From Lachnospiraceae bacterium (lineage in GTDB: Bacteria; Bacillota; Clostridia; Lachnospirales; Lachnospiraceae), in NCBI GenBank assembly GCA_021772075.1, contig JAETNQ010000022.1, positions 1-56,908 on the forward strand: a DNA stretch of 56,908 bases, given 5' to 3'. The notes below the pieces were generated by a model. That model saw only the letters and a program-made list of their open reading frames with translations, searched no databases and was not told the origin of the DNA. Positions 41,745 to 50,869 of this stretch are shown here, piece after piece. Every line of letters starts with the position of its first letter. The stretch's first letter is position 1. Position numbers and translations under genes: made by a program.

Positions 41745-44700
41745 ATGATTTCAAAATTCAGCGTAAAAAAACCCTATACCGTATTGGTAGGAGTGATTAT
41801 GGCGATCGTTCTGGGAGTCGTTTCCTTTACGAAGATGACGACGGATCTGCTGCCCGATATCAGCCTGCCTTACGTAATTGTTATGACGACTTATATCGGC
41901 GCGAGTCCTGAAACGGTGGAAATGGTGGTGACAAAGCCGGTAGAATCTTCGATGGCCACGGTAAGCAATATCGAGAGCATCAGTTCCGTGTCCAGCGAGA
42001 ATTATTCTATGGTTATTCTGGAATTTGCCCAAAGCACGGATATGAATTCCGCCTCCCTGGAAATCAGGGAGAACCTGGACCAGATCAAAAGCTTTTGGGA
42101 TGATTCCGTAGGGAACCCCATTATTATGAAACTGAATCCCGACATGATGCCTATTATGGTCGCCGCAGTCGGGCAGGAAGGGGCTGACAACGTCCAGATC
42201 AGCGACCTGGCCAAGAATACTATCGTGCCTGAACTGGAAAGCATCGAGGGCGTCGCTTCTGCGAGCGCGACGGGGCTTTTGGAAGAAAGCGTGAATGTCA
42301 TTATCCGCCAGGACAAGATAGATACTATTAATCGACAGGTTTTCGGATACATAGACAGCGAGATGGAGGAAAAAGAACAGGAGATCGAGGATGCCCGGAA
42401 GGAGATGGAAGACGGCAGGAAAGAGATCGAGGACAGCAGGGCGGATTTGGTGGAAGCCAAGAATGAATTGGAGGATTCCCGACAGGAGATCGAAGAGAAT
42501 AAAGCGGATCTGGAAAAAGGGAAACAGGAACTGGAGGACGGTAAAAGGGAGCTGGAGGAGAAAAAAGAAGAAGCGGTGAACAAGCTGGCGGAGGCAGAAG
42601 CCGAACTGCTGACGGCGAAAGCGGATCTGGAAGCGGCAAAAATGAATATTACTTCCCAGATCACCTTGCTGGATGAACTGGAGAACAAATTAGAGGAAGC
42701 GTTAAAAGATTTCGGCGGAGCAGACGGGCTGAGCCGGATCGACGAGCAGATTGCCGAAAAAGACGCGCAGATCGCGGAGGCGGACGGAGAGATCGCCCGG
42801 ATACAGGAAGAGGCTGACCGGATCGACGGGGAGATCGGAACTTATAATGCGGTGATCGAATATGCGGGAAATTATTCGGACCAGACCGTAGGATATGTGC
42901 AGGATTGTTTGAAAAATACTCCGCCTTCTTCCGGGACGGCGGATGAAATAGACGGCGTATTGAATGAATATCCTGACGATATGTCCGTGGGCGAACTGAT
43001 CAGCAGCCTGGAAGAACGCAAGGCGGCAAAGGAAGAAGAAAAGGCAGAATTGGAGGCTGGAATACCTCCGCTGGAGGAAAGGAAAGCGCAGCTGGCTGAG
43101 GAGAAGCTGGAGCTGGAGCTGCAGAAAAAGCAGATAGAGATTATTAAAGAAGAGATTCAGTCCCAGCTTCAGCAGGCAGGCATCGATATTACGAATTTCA
43201 ATTTTAATTTTGATGAAATAAAAGCAAAAATAAGGGAGCCGCTCGGGATGATCGAAGAAAACCTGGAGAAAGTGAATGCAGGTTTAAAAGAGCTGTACAA
43301 AGGAAATCTGAAAGCGGCGACGGAACTGGCCAATGCCCAGTCAAAGATCGACCTTGGCGAGTTCCAGATGGACTTGGCGGAAACGCAGCTGGAAGCAGGA
43401 GAGAAGCAGATCGAGACCGGCCAGGAGCAGATCGATGACGGGTTCGAGCAGCTGAAGGATGCCCTGGAGCAGCTAAAGGAAGGGGAAGAACAGCTGGAAG
43501 ACGGGGCGAAGCAGCTGGAAGATGCGAGAGAGGATGCTTATGCCAGCGCGGATATGAACGATATCCTTACGGTAGATACGGTGAAAGCCCTGCTTGCGGC
43601 GCAGAATTTTTCCATGCCGGGCGGTTATGTGACGGAGGAAGGCATCGATTATCTGGTCCGCGTGGGGGATAAGACACAGGATATTGAGGAACTGGCGGCG
43701 ATGCCGATCATGAACCCGGATATGGAAGGGGTGGGCGTGATCACTCTTGCCGATGTGGCCGATGTGTTTATGACGGATAATTCCGAGGAAATCTACACCA
43801 ATATCAACGGAAGCCCGGGCGTCCTTCTTACGATACAGAAGCAGACAGGGTATTCCACGGGCGATGTCTCCGATAAATTAAAGGACAGATTCGAAAAGAT
43901 GATATCGGAGGATGAAAGCCTGTCCATCATTATCCTTATGGACCAGGGCATTTATATCGATATGGTCGTGGATTCCGTGATCAGTAACGTGCTTTTCGGC
44001 GCAGTACTTGCGATCCTGATATTAATTCTGTTTTTAAAGGATCTGCGTCCGACGCTGGTCATTGCTTTTTCGATTCCCGTCAGCCTGGTGACGGCGGTGG
44101 TATGTATGTATTTCAGCGGGATCACGCTGAATATCATTTCCCTTTCCGGGCTGGCTCTCGGCGTAGGCATGCTGGTGGATAATTCGATCGTCGTCATTGA
44201 AAATATATACCGTATGCGGAGTGAGGGAAAGGGCATGAGGGAGGCTTCCATAGAGGGAGCGAAGGAAGTGGCGGGAGCGATTATGGCATCCACCCTGACG
44301 ACCGTCTGCGTATTCCTGCCTATTGTTTTTACGGAAGGTATTACGAGGCAGCTTTTTGTGGATATGGGGCTGACCATTGCCTATTCCCTGCTGGCCAGCC
44401 TGATTATAGCGCTGACCGTAGTTCCGGCCATGTCTTCCAAGATGCTGACAAAAACGAAGGAACAAAAAGAGGATAAATTCTTTACGAAGGTGATTGACGT
44501 ATACGGGAAGGTGCTGGGGATTTCGCTGAAGTGGAAACCGGTCGTTCTGATCGGCGTCCTTTTGCTTCTGTTAGTCAGCGCGGCTGCCGCTATGTCCAAA
44601 GGGACGGCGTTTATGCCCGATATGGAAAGCACGCAGATGACGGTCAGCGTGACGATGCCGGACGGAACGCCTCTGGAAGAGACTGCAAGAACAACGGATG

Positions 44701-46046
44701 ATATCATAGAAAGGATCAGAACCCTGGAGGATGTGGAAGATGTGGGAGCCATGGCAAGTACATCAAGCCTTGCTCTTCTGACCGGGGGAGGAAACAGCGC
44801 GAAAAATGCGACAGAAATCTACGTCACATTAAGAGAAGACAAGGAACTGACGGGGGACGAGCTGGCGAAAAAAATCGAAGAGATGACGGCGGATATCGAA
44901 GATGCGGAACTGGTGATCAATACTTCTTCGATGGATATGAGCGCTCTGGGAGGCAGCGGAATATCCATTCAGGTGCGGGGGCGGGAGATCGATACCCTGC
45001 AAATGATTGCGGCCGATATCGCCCAGATCGTCCGGGATACGGAAGGAACGACAGAGGTGTCGGACGGGATGGAGGATTCTACCGAGGAACTGCGCATCAT
45101 TATTGACAGGGACAAAGCTATCGAGCATGGGCTGACTGTGGCGCAGATTTTCCAGCAGATATCGGCAAAGCTGGCGGATGCTTCCAGCGCGACTACGCTG
45201 GAAACGGAAATAAGGGATTATGATGTCTATGTAAAAAATGCAAACGATATCGCTTTGACCAGGGATACGATTAAGAGGATTAAAATCGATGTGACAAAAA
45301 AAGATGGCACGAAAGAGAAGATAACCCTCGCCGATATTGCAGATTTTGAAACGAAACAGTCGCCGAATGCGGTGAACCGCGCGGATCAGAACCGTTACAT
45401 AGGAGTAAGCGCCGCCATTGCGGACGGATATAATGTAGGACTGGTATCCCAGGAACTGCAGAAGAAGCTGGACGCTTATGAAATGCCGGAAGGGTATACC
45501 TTGGTGATGAGCGGGGAAAATGAGATGATTACCGATGCGATGGAACAGGTATCTTTGATGCTGGTTCTCGCATTGCTGTTTATGTATTTGATTATGGTAG
45601 CCCAGTTCCAGTCGCTGCTTTCGCCTTTTATCATTATGTTTACCGTGCCGCTGGCATTTACAGGAGGATTTTTCGGGCTTTATCTGAGCGGAAGCGAAGT
45701 AAGCGTGATTGCTTTGATCGGTTTCGTTATGCTGTCCGGCATTATCGTGAATAACGGTATCGTATTGGTGGATTATATCAATCAGTTAAGAGAAGCGGGA
45801 ATGGAGAAGAAAGAGGCGATTATAGAGGCGGGGCGTACGAGGCTGCGCCCGGTGCTCATGACGGCATTGACGACGATACTCGCTCTGTCCACCATGGTAT
45901 TCGGCCATGATATGGGTTCCGAAATGGGAAGGCCCATGGCCGTTGTTACGATCGGGGGGCTGGTATACGGCACTTTGCTGACATTGGTCGTAGTTCCTTG
46001 TATTTATGATATCTTTATGCGGGAGAAAAAGGAGAAAGAAAAATGA
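41745..46046 (+). CDS. RND-superfamily exporter with large coiled-coil insertion
   Basis: This 1433-residue proton-driven transporter is about 400 residues longer than AcrB-type pumps. It has TM1 at ~10-30 and a first extracytoplasmic domain (AcrB-like SSVSSENYSMVILEF). A TM block near 745-900 includes GVGMLVDNSIVVIENI, with the two TM4 aspartate positions as D and N. A second extracytoplasmic domain and a C-terminal TM block from ~1265 follow. Residues ~205-605 of the first extracytoplasmic domain are replaced or extended by long charged coiled coils: ~205-320, ~330-480 and ~540-605. This organism is predicted to lack an outer membrane, so the coils may span the cell wall or replace the adaptor protein. 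The substrate is unknown; the TetR gene suggests induction by a toxic compound. Confidence 0.92.
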   Translation: MISKFSVKKPYTVLVGVIMAIVLGVVSFTKMTTDLLPDISLPYVIVMTTYIGASPETVEMVVTKPVESSMATVSNIESISSVSSENYSMVILEFAQSTDMNSASLEIRENLDQIKSFWDDSVGNPIIMKLNPDMMPIMVAAVGQEGADNVQISDLAKNTIVPELESIEGVASASATGLLEESVNVIIRQDKIDTINRQVFGYIDSEMEEKEQEIEDARKEMEDGRKEIEDSRADLVEAKNELEDSRQEIEENKADLEKGKQELEDGKRELEEKKEEAVNKLAEAEAELLTAKADLEAAKMNITSQITLLDELENKLEEALKDFGGADGLSRIDEQIAEKDAQIAEADGEIARIQEEADRIDGEIGTYNAVIEYAGNYSDQTVGYVQDCLKNTPPSSGTADEIDGVLNEYPDDMSVGELISSLEERKAAKEEEKAELEAGIPPLEERKAQLAEEKLELELQKKQIEIIKEEIQSQLQQAGIDITNFNFNFDEIKAKIREPLGMIEENLEKVNAGLKELYKGNLKAATELANAQSKIDLGEFQMDLAETQLEAGEKQIETGQEQIDDGFEQLKDALEQLKEGEEQLEDGAKQLEDAREDAYASADMNDILTVDTVKALLAAQNFSMPGGYVTEEGIDYLVRVGDKTQDIEELAAMPIMNPDMEGVGVITLADVADVFMTDNSEEIYTNINGSPGVLLTIQKQTGYSTGDVSDKLKDRFEKMISEDESLSIIILMDQGIYIDMVVDSVISNVLFGAVLAILILILFLKDLRPTLVIAFSIPVSLVTAVVCMYFSGITLNIISLSGLALGVGMLVDNSIVVIENIYRMRSEGKGMREASIEGAKEVAGAIMASTLTTVCVFLPIVFTEGITRQLFVDMGLTIAYSLLASLIIALTVVPAMSSKMLTKTKEQKEDKFFTKVIDVYGKVLGISLKWKPVVLIGVLLLLLVSAAAAMSKGTAFMPDMESTQMTVSVTMPDGTPLEETARTTDDIIERIRTLEDVEDVGAMASTSSLALLTGGGNSAKNATEIYVTLREDKELTGDELAKKIEEMTADIEDAELVINTSSMDMSALGGSGISIQVRGREIDTLQMIAADIAQIVRDTEGTTEVSDGMEDSTEELRIIIDRDKAIEHGLTVAQIFQQISAKLADASSATTLETEIRDYDVYVKNANDIALTRDTIKRIKIDVTKKDGTKEKITLADIADFETKQSPNAVNRADQNRYIGVSAAIADGYNVGLVSQELQKKLDAYEMPEGYTLVMSGENEMITDAMEQVSLMLVLALLFMYLIMVAQFQSLLSPFIIMFTVPLAFTGGFFGLYLSGSEVSVIALIGFVMLSGIIVNNGIVLVDYINQLREAGMEKKEAIIEAGRTRLRPVLMTALTTILALSTMVFGHDMGSEMGRPMAVVTIGGLVYGTLLTLVVVPCIYDIFMREKKEKEK

Positions 46047-46651
46047 AGGAGAAAACATTGTCTCCGAAAGTAAAGGCATTGTATGAAGCAGTGGAGGAGC
46101 TGATTTTTGAAAATATTGACGTGAAAGAGATCAAAGTTTCGGATATTACGGAACGGGCCGGAATAGGAAAGGGAACGGCCTATGAATACTTCAGGAATAA
46201 GGAAGAGATCATAAGCAGCGCCCTGCTGTACCATATTGACCTGATTTGCCGCCAGATGGTGGAAAAGGCAGAAGAATTGAGAGATTTTGAAAAAACTTTA
46301 CAATTTATTCTATGCAGCATAGATGCGGAAATCAGGAAACGGGATTGTTTTATCCAGTTCGTCCATCTGCTCTCGGATAACGGGCCGATAGGAAAAGCGC
46401 TGCAGAATAAGATCAGGGAAAAGAACCAGGAAGTCTGCATGCCGAGGGATGTGATCGTGCGTATGATAGAGATGGGAGTCAGGAGAGGCGAAATCAACAA
46501 GGAGCTGCCTTTCAGTTATATCAGCATGGAAATTGCTTCCAGCGTATTGACGTATATTATTTATATTTTGAACGAAGAGGAGAAAGACAGCTGCAGCAAA
46601 GAGCAGATGCATCGGTTGATTTGCAGCGGTATATTAAAAACATTACAGTAA
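46043..46651 (+). CDS. TetR/AcrR-family transcriptional repressor
   Basis: This 202-residue regulator has an N-terminal helix-turn-helix (VKEIKVSDITERAGIGKGTAYEYFRNKEEI in segments, residues ~25-60) and a helical ligand-binding domain. Its ATG overlaps the stop of the exporter gene (ATGA), so translation is coupled. It probably represses the operon from the CCGACC-N4-GGTCGG palindrome upstream and responds to an exporter substrate. Confidence 0.94.
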   Translation: MKEKTLSPKVKALYEAVEELIFENIDVKEIKVSDITERAGIGKGTAYEYFRNKEEIISSALLYHIDLICRQMVEKAEELRDFEKTLQFILCSIDAEIRKRDCFIQFVHLLSDNGPIGKALQNKIREKNQEVCMPRDVIVRMIEMGVRRGEINKELPFSYISMEIASSVLTYIIYILNEEEKDSCSKEQMHRLICSGILKTLQ

Positions 46652-46660
46652 AAAAGGGGA

Positions 46661-46696
46661 AAAGAGGGCATACACGGAATATGTCCTCTTTTTTTA
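46661..46696 (+). terminator. Terminator of the exporter-tetR operon
   Basis: AAAGAGGGCATA pairs with TATGTCCTCTTT (one mismatch) and is followed by a run of seven Ts. Confidence 0.9.
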
Positions 46697-46989
46697 TATT
46701 GAAAATTTTTTTCATCTATCTATTTGCTGTTATTGCCTGAAATGCAGTTGTATAATTTGGTAAAAAGTGTTATGCTTACAAAAAAATATCATCATAAGAA
46801 ATTAAAATTCAAAGATATTTATGATGGGGTATTAGAACCTTGACATGAGAATATAGTGTTGTCGTAAGCTGCTCAAAAAAGATGCAAGGATATGCATATA
46901 TAATAGATGATAGTGTTTTACGCTATTGGTGGCGGAAGACTTAGAATTGCATTAGAAGGGTACAAAGCAAAGAGGAGAGAGGAGAAATT
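46697..46989 (+). other. AT-rich region upstream of the chemoreceptor gene
   Basis: I see no gene here. TTGACA (46840-46845) lacks a partner -10 at a good distance, and TATAAT (46899-46904) lacks a good -35. No sigma-28 consensus or cyclic di-GMP riboswitch core could be found. It presumably holds the chemoreceptor promoter. Confidence 0.5.
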
Positions 46990-48678
46990 ATGTTAGATAA
47001 AATTAAAGAAATGAAAGTCGGGGAAAAACTGAAATTTTGTTTTACTTTAGTGGTTATCATAGCAAGTATTTCAGGGGTCGTAGGAATGGGAATGTTATTG
47101 CGCAGTGATATCGCATACAGCAATGCTTTAGTTACCAACGGTTTTTCGCAGGGAGAGATAGGAATATTCAGCACATATCTGAATAAGGAGCCTTCGATTG
47201 TCAGGGAAATGATATTGGTTCATGACGAGGCGGAGATGAAGGAATCGGATGCAGAATTAATCCAGATACAGGAATTGACGAATGCGGCGCTGGAAACGCT
47301 GGTGAAGAATTGCAATACGCCGGAGGAAATAGAATACATTAATGTTATTAAAGAAACGCTGCCTGTGTACAGGGATGTCTTTGACCAGGTGAAAGAATAT
47401 GCATTGAACAACCAGGATGAAGAAGCTTATGATTTATTGATGGCGGAAGGAAAACCTACGTTGAAGAAGCTGACCAATGCGGTGGAAGGCTTGATCGACC
47501 TGAATGTGGAGATGGGTTATGAAGTATCCAATAACCTGACGATTCAGAGTTACATATTGATAGGTGTTATGGCTGTTATTATTGCGGTCGCAGTGTTTAT
47601 TTCCATGCGTTTCGCAGCTTTTGTGGCGAAGCTTTTTTCGGAGCCTATCGCCAAGGTAAGGGATGCGTCTGCAGAGCTTGCCAAAGGTAATCTCAATATC
47701 GAGATCGAGAAGATGTATCCGGATGAGATCGGCGAGATGACCGAATCCTTCCAGGAAGCTGCTAAAATGCTTAAGCTTTATATTCAGGAATTAACCAGAG
47801 GGCTGGGCGAGGTTGCCGGCGGGAATTTTGATATTTATACAGAGGTGGACTTTAAAGGTGATTTTAAGGCGTTAGAGGAATCATTGGAAAAAATCGTAGG
47901 TTCTTTGAGCCATGCGCTGAGGCAGATTAATGAAGCATCCGAACAGGTGGCGCTGGGCGCGACCCAGATGGCGGAAAGCGCACAGGCGCTGGCGGAAGGA
48001 GCTACGGACCAGGCAGGATCGGTAGAGGAGCTGACGGCGACGATCCAGAATATTACGGAAAACGTGGTGGATACTTCGGAGAAGGCGAACAAATCTTATG
48101 TCAGCGCGCAGGAATTCGAGCAGGAGGCGGAGCGGAGCAACGAAGACATCATGGAATTGAACCATGCGATGGAGCGTATTAACAATACGTCTAAAGAAAT
48201 CGCGAATATCATCGCGGCGATCGAGGATATTGCTTCCCAGACGAACCTGCTGTCATTGAATGCTTCTATTGAGGCGGCAAGAGCAGGAGAGGCGGGCAAA
48301 GGCTTTGCCGTGGTGGCGGACCAGATCGGAAAACTGGCGGCGGACAGCGCGACTTCGGCTATCAATACGAAGAAGCTGATTGAGAATTCCATTCGTGAGA
48401 TCGAGCATGGAAATGAAATTACGACGAAGACGACTGCGGCGATCGAATCCGTCATCGGAGGCATCAAAATGCTGGCCGTATCGACGAAAGAGATCAGCGA
48501 TCTGTCCGTTGCACAGGCGGATGCCATGAAACAGTTAGAACTCGGCATAGAACAGATTGCAGAAGTGGTTCAGAACAATTCGGCGGCGGCCGAAGAAACT
48601 TCGGCGACAAGCGAAGAGCTTTCCGCGCAGTCGGTGAGCCTGGAAGATTTGGTTGGGCAGTTCAAGCTGCACGCTTAA
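46990..48678 (+). CDS. Methyl-accepting chemotaxis protein
   Basis: This 562-residue receptor has TM1 ([21 protein letters not shown], in parts, ~15-38), a four-helix-bundle sensor domain (~40-185), TM2 ([19 protein letters not shown]), a HAMP domain ([20 protein letters not shown]) and a cytoplasmic signalling domain. The hairpin tip [20 protein letters not shown] is canonical and would contact CheA and CheW. The ligand is unknown. It has the GAGAGGAG ribosome site. It fits the motile lifestyle implied by the flagellin gene. Confidence 0.96.
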   Translation: MLDKIKEMKVGEKLKFCFTLVVIIASISGVVGMGMLLRSDIAYSNALVTNGFSQGEIGIFSTYLNKEPSIVREMILVHDEAEMKESDAELIQIQELTNAALETLVKNCNTPEEIEYINVIKETLPVYRDVFDQVKEYALNNQDEEAYDLLMAEGKPTLKKLTNAVEGLIDLNVEMGYEVSNNLTIQSYILIGVMAVIIAVAVFISMRFAAFVAKLFSEPIAKVRDASAELAKGNLNIEIEKMYPDEIGEMTESFQEAAKMLKLYIQELTRGLGEVAGGNFDIYTEVDFKGDFKALEESLEKIVGSLSHALRQINEASEQVALGATQMAESAQALAEGATDQAGSVEELTATIQNITENVVDTSEKANKSYVSAQEFEQEAERSNEDIMELNHAMERINNTSKEIANIIAAIEDIASQTNLLSLNASIEAARAGEAGKGFAVVADQIGKLAADSATSAINTKKLIENSIREIEHGNEITTKTTAAIESVIGGIKMLAVSTKEISDLSVAQADAMKQLELGIEQIAEVVQNNSAAAEETSATSEELSAQSVSLEDLVGQFKLHA

Positions 48679-48714
48679 AAGAGGCCGGGATTTCTTTGGA
48701 TCATTTCTATTGGG

Positions 48715-48741
48715 GAGTTGGCCGCCAGGCCAACTCTTTTT
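48715..48741 (+). terminator. Chemoreceptor gene terminator
   Basis: GAGTTGGCC-GCCA-GGCCAACTC is a perfect 9-bp stem followed by TTTTT. Confidence 0.95.
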
Positions 48742-48766
48742 GCCAACTCTTTTTTCACTTTATACA

Positions 48767-48796
48767 TTGACAAAGCAAATTCATGTGTGATACAAT
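48767..48796 (+). promoter_or_regulatory. tRNA-Thr promoter
   Basis: TTGACA (48767-48772), an 18-base spacer and TACAAT (48791-48796) precede the tRNA by 56 bases. The leader between them can fold (CGGT...GAACCG). Confidence 0.75.
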
Positions 48797-48852
48797 AGCT
48801 TTCGGTAGTTCGGTGGCGCATAAGCGAAGCGCTTTGGCAGAACCGGACATAA

Positions 48853-48925
48853 GCTGCTATAGCACAGTCGGTAGTGCGCAACATTGGTAGTGTTGAGGTC
48901 ACCAGTTCGATTCTGGTTAGCAGCT
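48853..48925 (+). tRNA. tRNA-Thr (anticodon GGU)
   Basis: A complete cloverleaf can be drawn. The acceptor stem is GCTGCTA/TAGCAGC, the D stem GCAC/GTGC, and the anticodon stem CAACA/TGTTG with loop TTGGTAG (anticodon GGT, codons ACC and ACU). The variable region is followed by T stem ACCAG/CTGGT with loop TTCGATT. The CCA end is not encoded. The last 40 bases are repeated at 50706-50747. Confidence 0.93.
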
Positions 48926-48927
48926 TT
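48886..48927 (+). repeat. Island boundary repeat, left copy (tRNA 3' end)
   Basis: These 42 bases, from the anticodon loop to just past the tRNA end, recur exactly at 50706-50747. A weaker match (GAAAATAA-GGCTTTTC) continues beyond both copies. Direct repeats of a tRNA 3' end are the mark of integration at a tRNA gene. The extended similarity could instead mean a local duplication. Confidence 0.8.
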
Positions 48928-49322
48928 TGAATGGTTGAAAATAAAGGCTTTTCAAGGAAATTACTCTTTGAAATGTCTTTATTTTTGTCTTACTATTCGA
49001 ACCAATGATTCTTTTCTATTTTTTATCTGTTTTGAGGTGGGAATTTCGTGGTTTTGGGAAGAAATCATGCTATTACCATACTATTTACTAAGGGAGTGTG
49101 GACCGGACCATTAAATTTTAACGGGATTCGTGGAGAGATACTTGGTAGTCCAACAATTTTTTAATCACAAATTTATTGTTTTCCCAGTATTGGTTTGTTA
49201 TAATTTAGTTAATATAGTATAAACTTATGAAGTAACAGAAAGTATATTTTGTGTCGTGTGAGTATTTCCATATCACTCTTAACGTATATGAAATACGGAT
49301 ATAGTTGAAAGGATGTGTTTTT
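48928..49322 (+). other. Non-coding start of the tRNA-adjacent island
   Basis: This is AT-rich DNA with no gene I can support. It presumably contains the promoter of the antitoxin/PIN pair. No integrase gene is present here. Confidence 0.5.
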
Positions 49323-49553
49323 ATGGCGTATGATACGTTAGTCAGAGAAGCGAAAGACCTTCCAGAAGATATGATAGAACAGGTAATTGATTTTATGAGA
49401 TTTTTGAAATATGCATCAAAAAAAGAGCAGACAGAGCATTCTATAAGTAATAATATTACATTTCGCAGAACGGTAAATCCGTTAGCGGATGAATTTATTT
49501 CCATGGCAGAGGATTTTGACGAAACACCAGAATGTTTTAAGGAGTATATATAA
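49323..49553 (+). CDS. Antitoxin of a PIN-domain TA pair (DUF2281-like)
   Basis: This 76-residue protein has an N-terminal helical part typical of small DUF2281-type antitoxins (YDTLVREAKDLPEDMIEQVIDFMRFL in segments) and an acidic C-terminus that would embrace the toxin (ADEFISMAEDFDETPE). ATG 49323 follows GAAAGGA by 9 bases. Its stop overlaps the toxin start by one base (TAATG). It lies in the small island next to tRNA-Thr. Confidence 0.82.
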   Translation: MAYDTLVREAKDLPEDMIEQVIDFMRFLKYASKKEQTEHSISNNITFRRTVNPLADEFISMAEDFDETPECFKEYI

Positions 49554-49933
49554 TGTATCTATTGGACACCAATGCCCTCTTGTACTTTTTATATGATAGC
49601 GAAAAACTTTCAAAAAGAGCATCAGACATAATTTACCGTAATGATGAAAAAATCAGTGTAAGTATTGTTTCTATGTGGGAAATTGCGATTAAGTCAAGCA
49701 TTGGGAAATTGGAAATTAAAAGCTCAATTTCTAAGATTGCGGAAACTTGCGAAAACGAACAATTTGAAATTCTTCCCATAAAACCGTTTCATCTGGACGA
49801 AATCAGGCGACTTCCTGCGATTCATGGAGACCCATTTGACCGACTGATTATTTCACAGGCTATTTCGGAAAACTTGGTGATTATTACAAAGGACGGAACA
49901 ATACCGATGTATAATGTCAAGGTTTTATGGTAA
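49553..49933 (+). CDS. PIN-domain ribonuclease toxin (VapC-like)
   Basis: This 126-residue PIN nuclease has the expected acidic residues Asp5 (LLDTNALL), Glu43 (SMWEIAIK), Asp93/Asp96 (HGDPFDRLI) and Asp114 (ITKDGT). The SMWEIAIK and HGDPFDRLI phrases belong to the subgroup usually paired with DUF2281-like antitoxins. By family it cleaves RNA, often tRNA, when free of antitoxin. Translation is coupled to the antitoxin by the one-base overlap. Confidence 0.92.
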   Translation: MYLLDTNALLYFLYDSEKLSKRASDIIYRNDEKISVSIVSMWEIAIKSSIGKLEIKSSISKIAETCENEQFEILPIKPFHLDEIRRLPAIHGDPFDRLIISQAISENLVIITKDGTIPMYNVKVLW

Positions 49934-50010
49934 CGGGAATAATACGAATCAGCCATTTATATTAATAAATTTGGAACGAAAGAGAAAGCGGAAAATATCA
50001 TAAGTTTCTA

Positions 50011-50280
50011 TTGGCGGTAAAGAGCATGGATGTGCGTGAAAATTTTAAAGAATGGTGTAATAAAGTTATCGGTGGTGAAACGCTTATTGTGTTGAGACCT
50101 AAAAATGAAAATGTAGTAATTGTATCTGAAAAAGAATATAACGAACTGGCAAAAGCAAAAAGGAATGAGGAATATCTAAAAAAATTAGACCGTAGCTTTG
50201 CCCAGTTGGAACAAGGTGAAGCAAAATTTATTCCCGCGAGCAACGAGCCAAGTGGCTGCTTAAAGTCAACCTTTGGTTGA
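50011..50280 (+). CDS. YefM/Phd-family antitoxin with altered C-terminus
   Basis: This protein of up to 89 residues starts at TTG 50011 (LAVKSMDVRENFKEW, matching the family start) or ATG 50026. The Phd/YefM DNA-binding fold is intact through ENVVIVSEKEYNELAKAKRNEEYLKKLDRS. From about residue 76 the sequence is supplied by an inserted hairpin repeat (IPASNEPSGCLKSTFG), replacing the natural toxin-binding end. The partner YoeB gene downstream is broken. It may still bind its operator but probably neutralises nothing. Confidence 0.75.
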   Translation: MAVKSMDVRENFKEWCNKVIGGETLIVLRPKNENVVIVSEKEYNELAKAKRNEEYLKKLDRSFAQLEQGEAKFIPASNEPSGCLKSTFG

Positions 50281-50342
50281 CTTGGACATATTGGCGACTG
50301 CCGCGAGGGTCAAATACCCCGTTGCTTGCAGCGGGGTATTTG
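50233..50342 (+). repeat. Dispersed hairpin element, copy B
   Basis: This copy runs from CCCGCGAGCAACGAGCCAAG through a GTCAACC/GGTTGAC hairpin and TGCCGCGAGGGTCAAATACC to a strong AAATACCCCG...CGGGGTATTT hairpin. It matches copy A (6629-6765, opposite strand). It lies between the antitoxin body and the toxin remnant and has rewritten the antitoxin's 3' end. Confidence 0.8.
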
Positions 50343-50344
50343 AT

Positions 50345-50522
50345 TCACTGATTGAAGATAATACGAAGAAATGGAACAATGCAAGGCATTGGAAAGCCGG
50401 AGCCACTGAAACATCGTCCCGGATATTCCAGACGGATTGATGAAAAGAATCGCTTGGTGTACGATATTGACGAATTGCAGAATATTAAAATCATATCATG
50501 CAGAGGACATTATGATGATTGA
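50345..50522 (+). pseudogene. yoeB: YoeB/Txe-type toxin remnant
   Basis: From 50379 the frame gives GIGKPEPLKHRPGYSRRID, then EKNRLVYDI and IKIISCRGHYDD before a stop. This is the catalytic C-terminal half of a YoeB mRNA interferase. The upstream half is missing. A preceding piece (LIEDN) is in another frame, so the gene is truncated and frameshifted. It lies after the YefM-like antitoxin, as in intact yefM-yoeB operons, and the hairpin repeat sits at the break. Confidence 0.8.
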
Positions 50523-50600
50523 GGCGGAACATCTCTAAATATCAAATTGACTTGTTGTTGGCTTTTTGTTAGAATCTTGTTAGTAAAGTTACAGCGAACA

Positions 50601-50753
50601 ATGAAAAAGCACGAAGAGCTGTTAAAAGAACTCCGCAAAAATACAGCGTTTCATGCAAAATCAAGTAAAGCTATGATAACACAGATAAAGCGTTATGGCT
50701 TCTTGGGTAGTGTTGAGGTCACCAGTTCGATTCTGGTTAGCAGCTTTACCTAA
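50601..50753 (+). CDS. Possible short protein ending in the boundary repeat
   Basis: A 50-residue frame starts MKKHEELLKELRKNTAFHAK and ends in residues encoded by the tRNA-derived repeat (GSVEVTSSILVSSF). It is basic and helical-looking, with no clear ribosome site. It is probably the remnant of a larger gene cut at the island edge. Confidence 0.3.
   Translation: MKKHEELLKELRKNTAFHAKSSKAMITQIKRYGFLGSVEVTSSILVSSFT
50706..50747 (+). repeat. Island boundary repeat, right copy
   Basis: This is an exact 42-base copy of 48886-48927. The 5' half of the tRNA is absent here, so it is not a functional tRNA gene. It marks the right edge of the ~1.8-kb island. Confidence 0.85.
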
Positions 50754-50869
50754 AGAAAATAAGGGCTTTTCGAGGTATGTGGCTTCGGAAAGCTTTTATT
50801 ATATTTTCGAAAGCGGAGATTTTGCCTGGCAGCGAAAAAGAGTGGAAATCAAAGGGAGAAAAGGGTACA

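Noticed and set aside
46697-46989. Possible cyclic di-GMP riboswitch or sigma-28 promoter ahead of the chemoreceptor
   Set aside because: No conserved riboswitch core and no TAAA-N15-CCGATA pattern could be found.
50706-50747. Second tRNA-Thr gene
   Set aside because: Only the 3' half is present; the acceptor 5' strand and D arm are missing.
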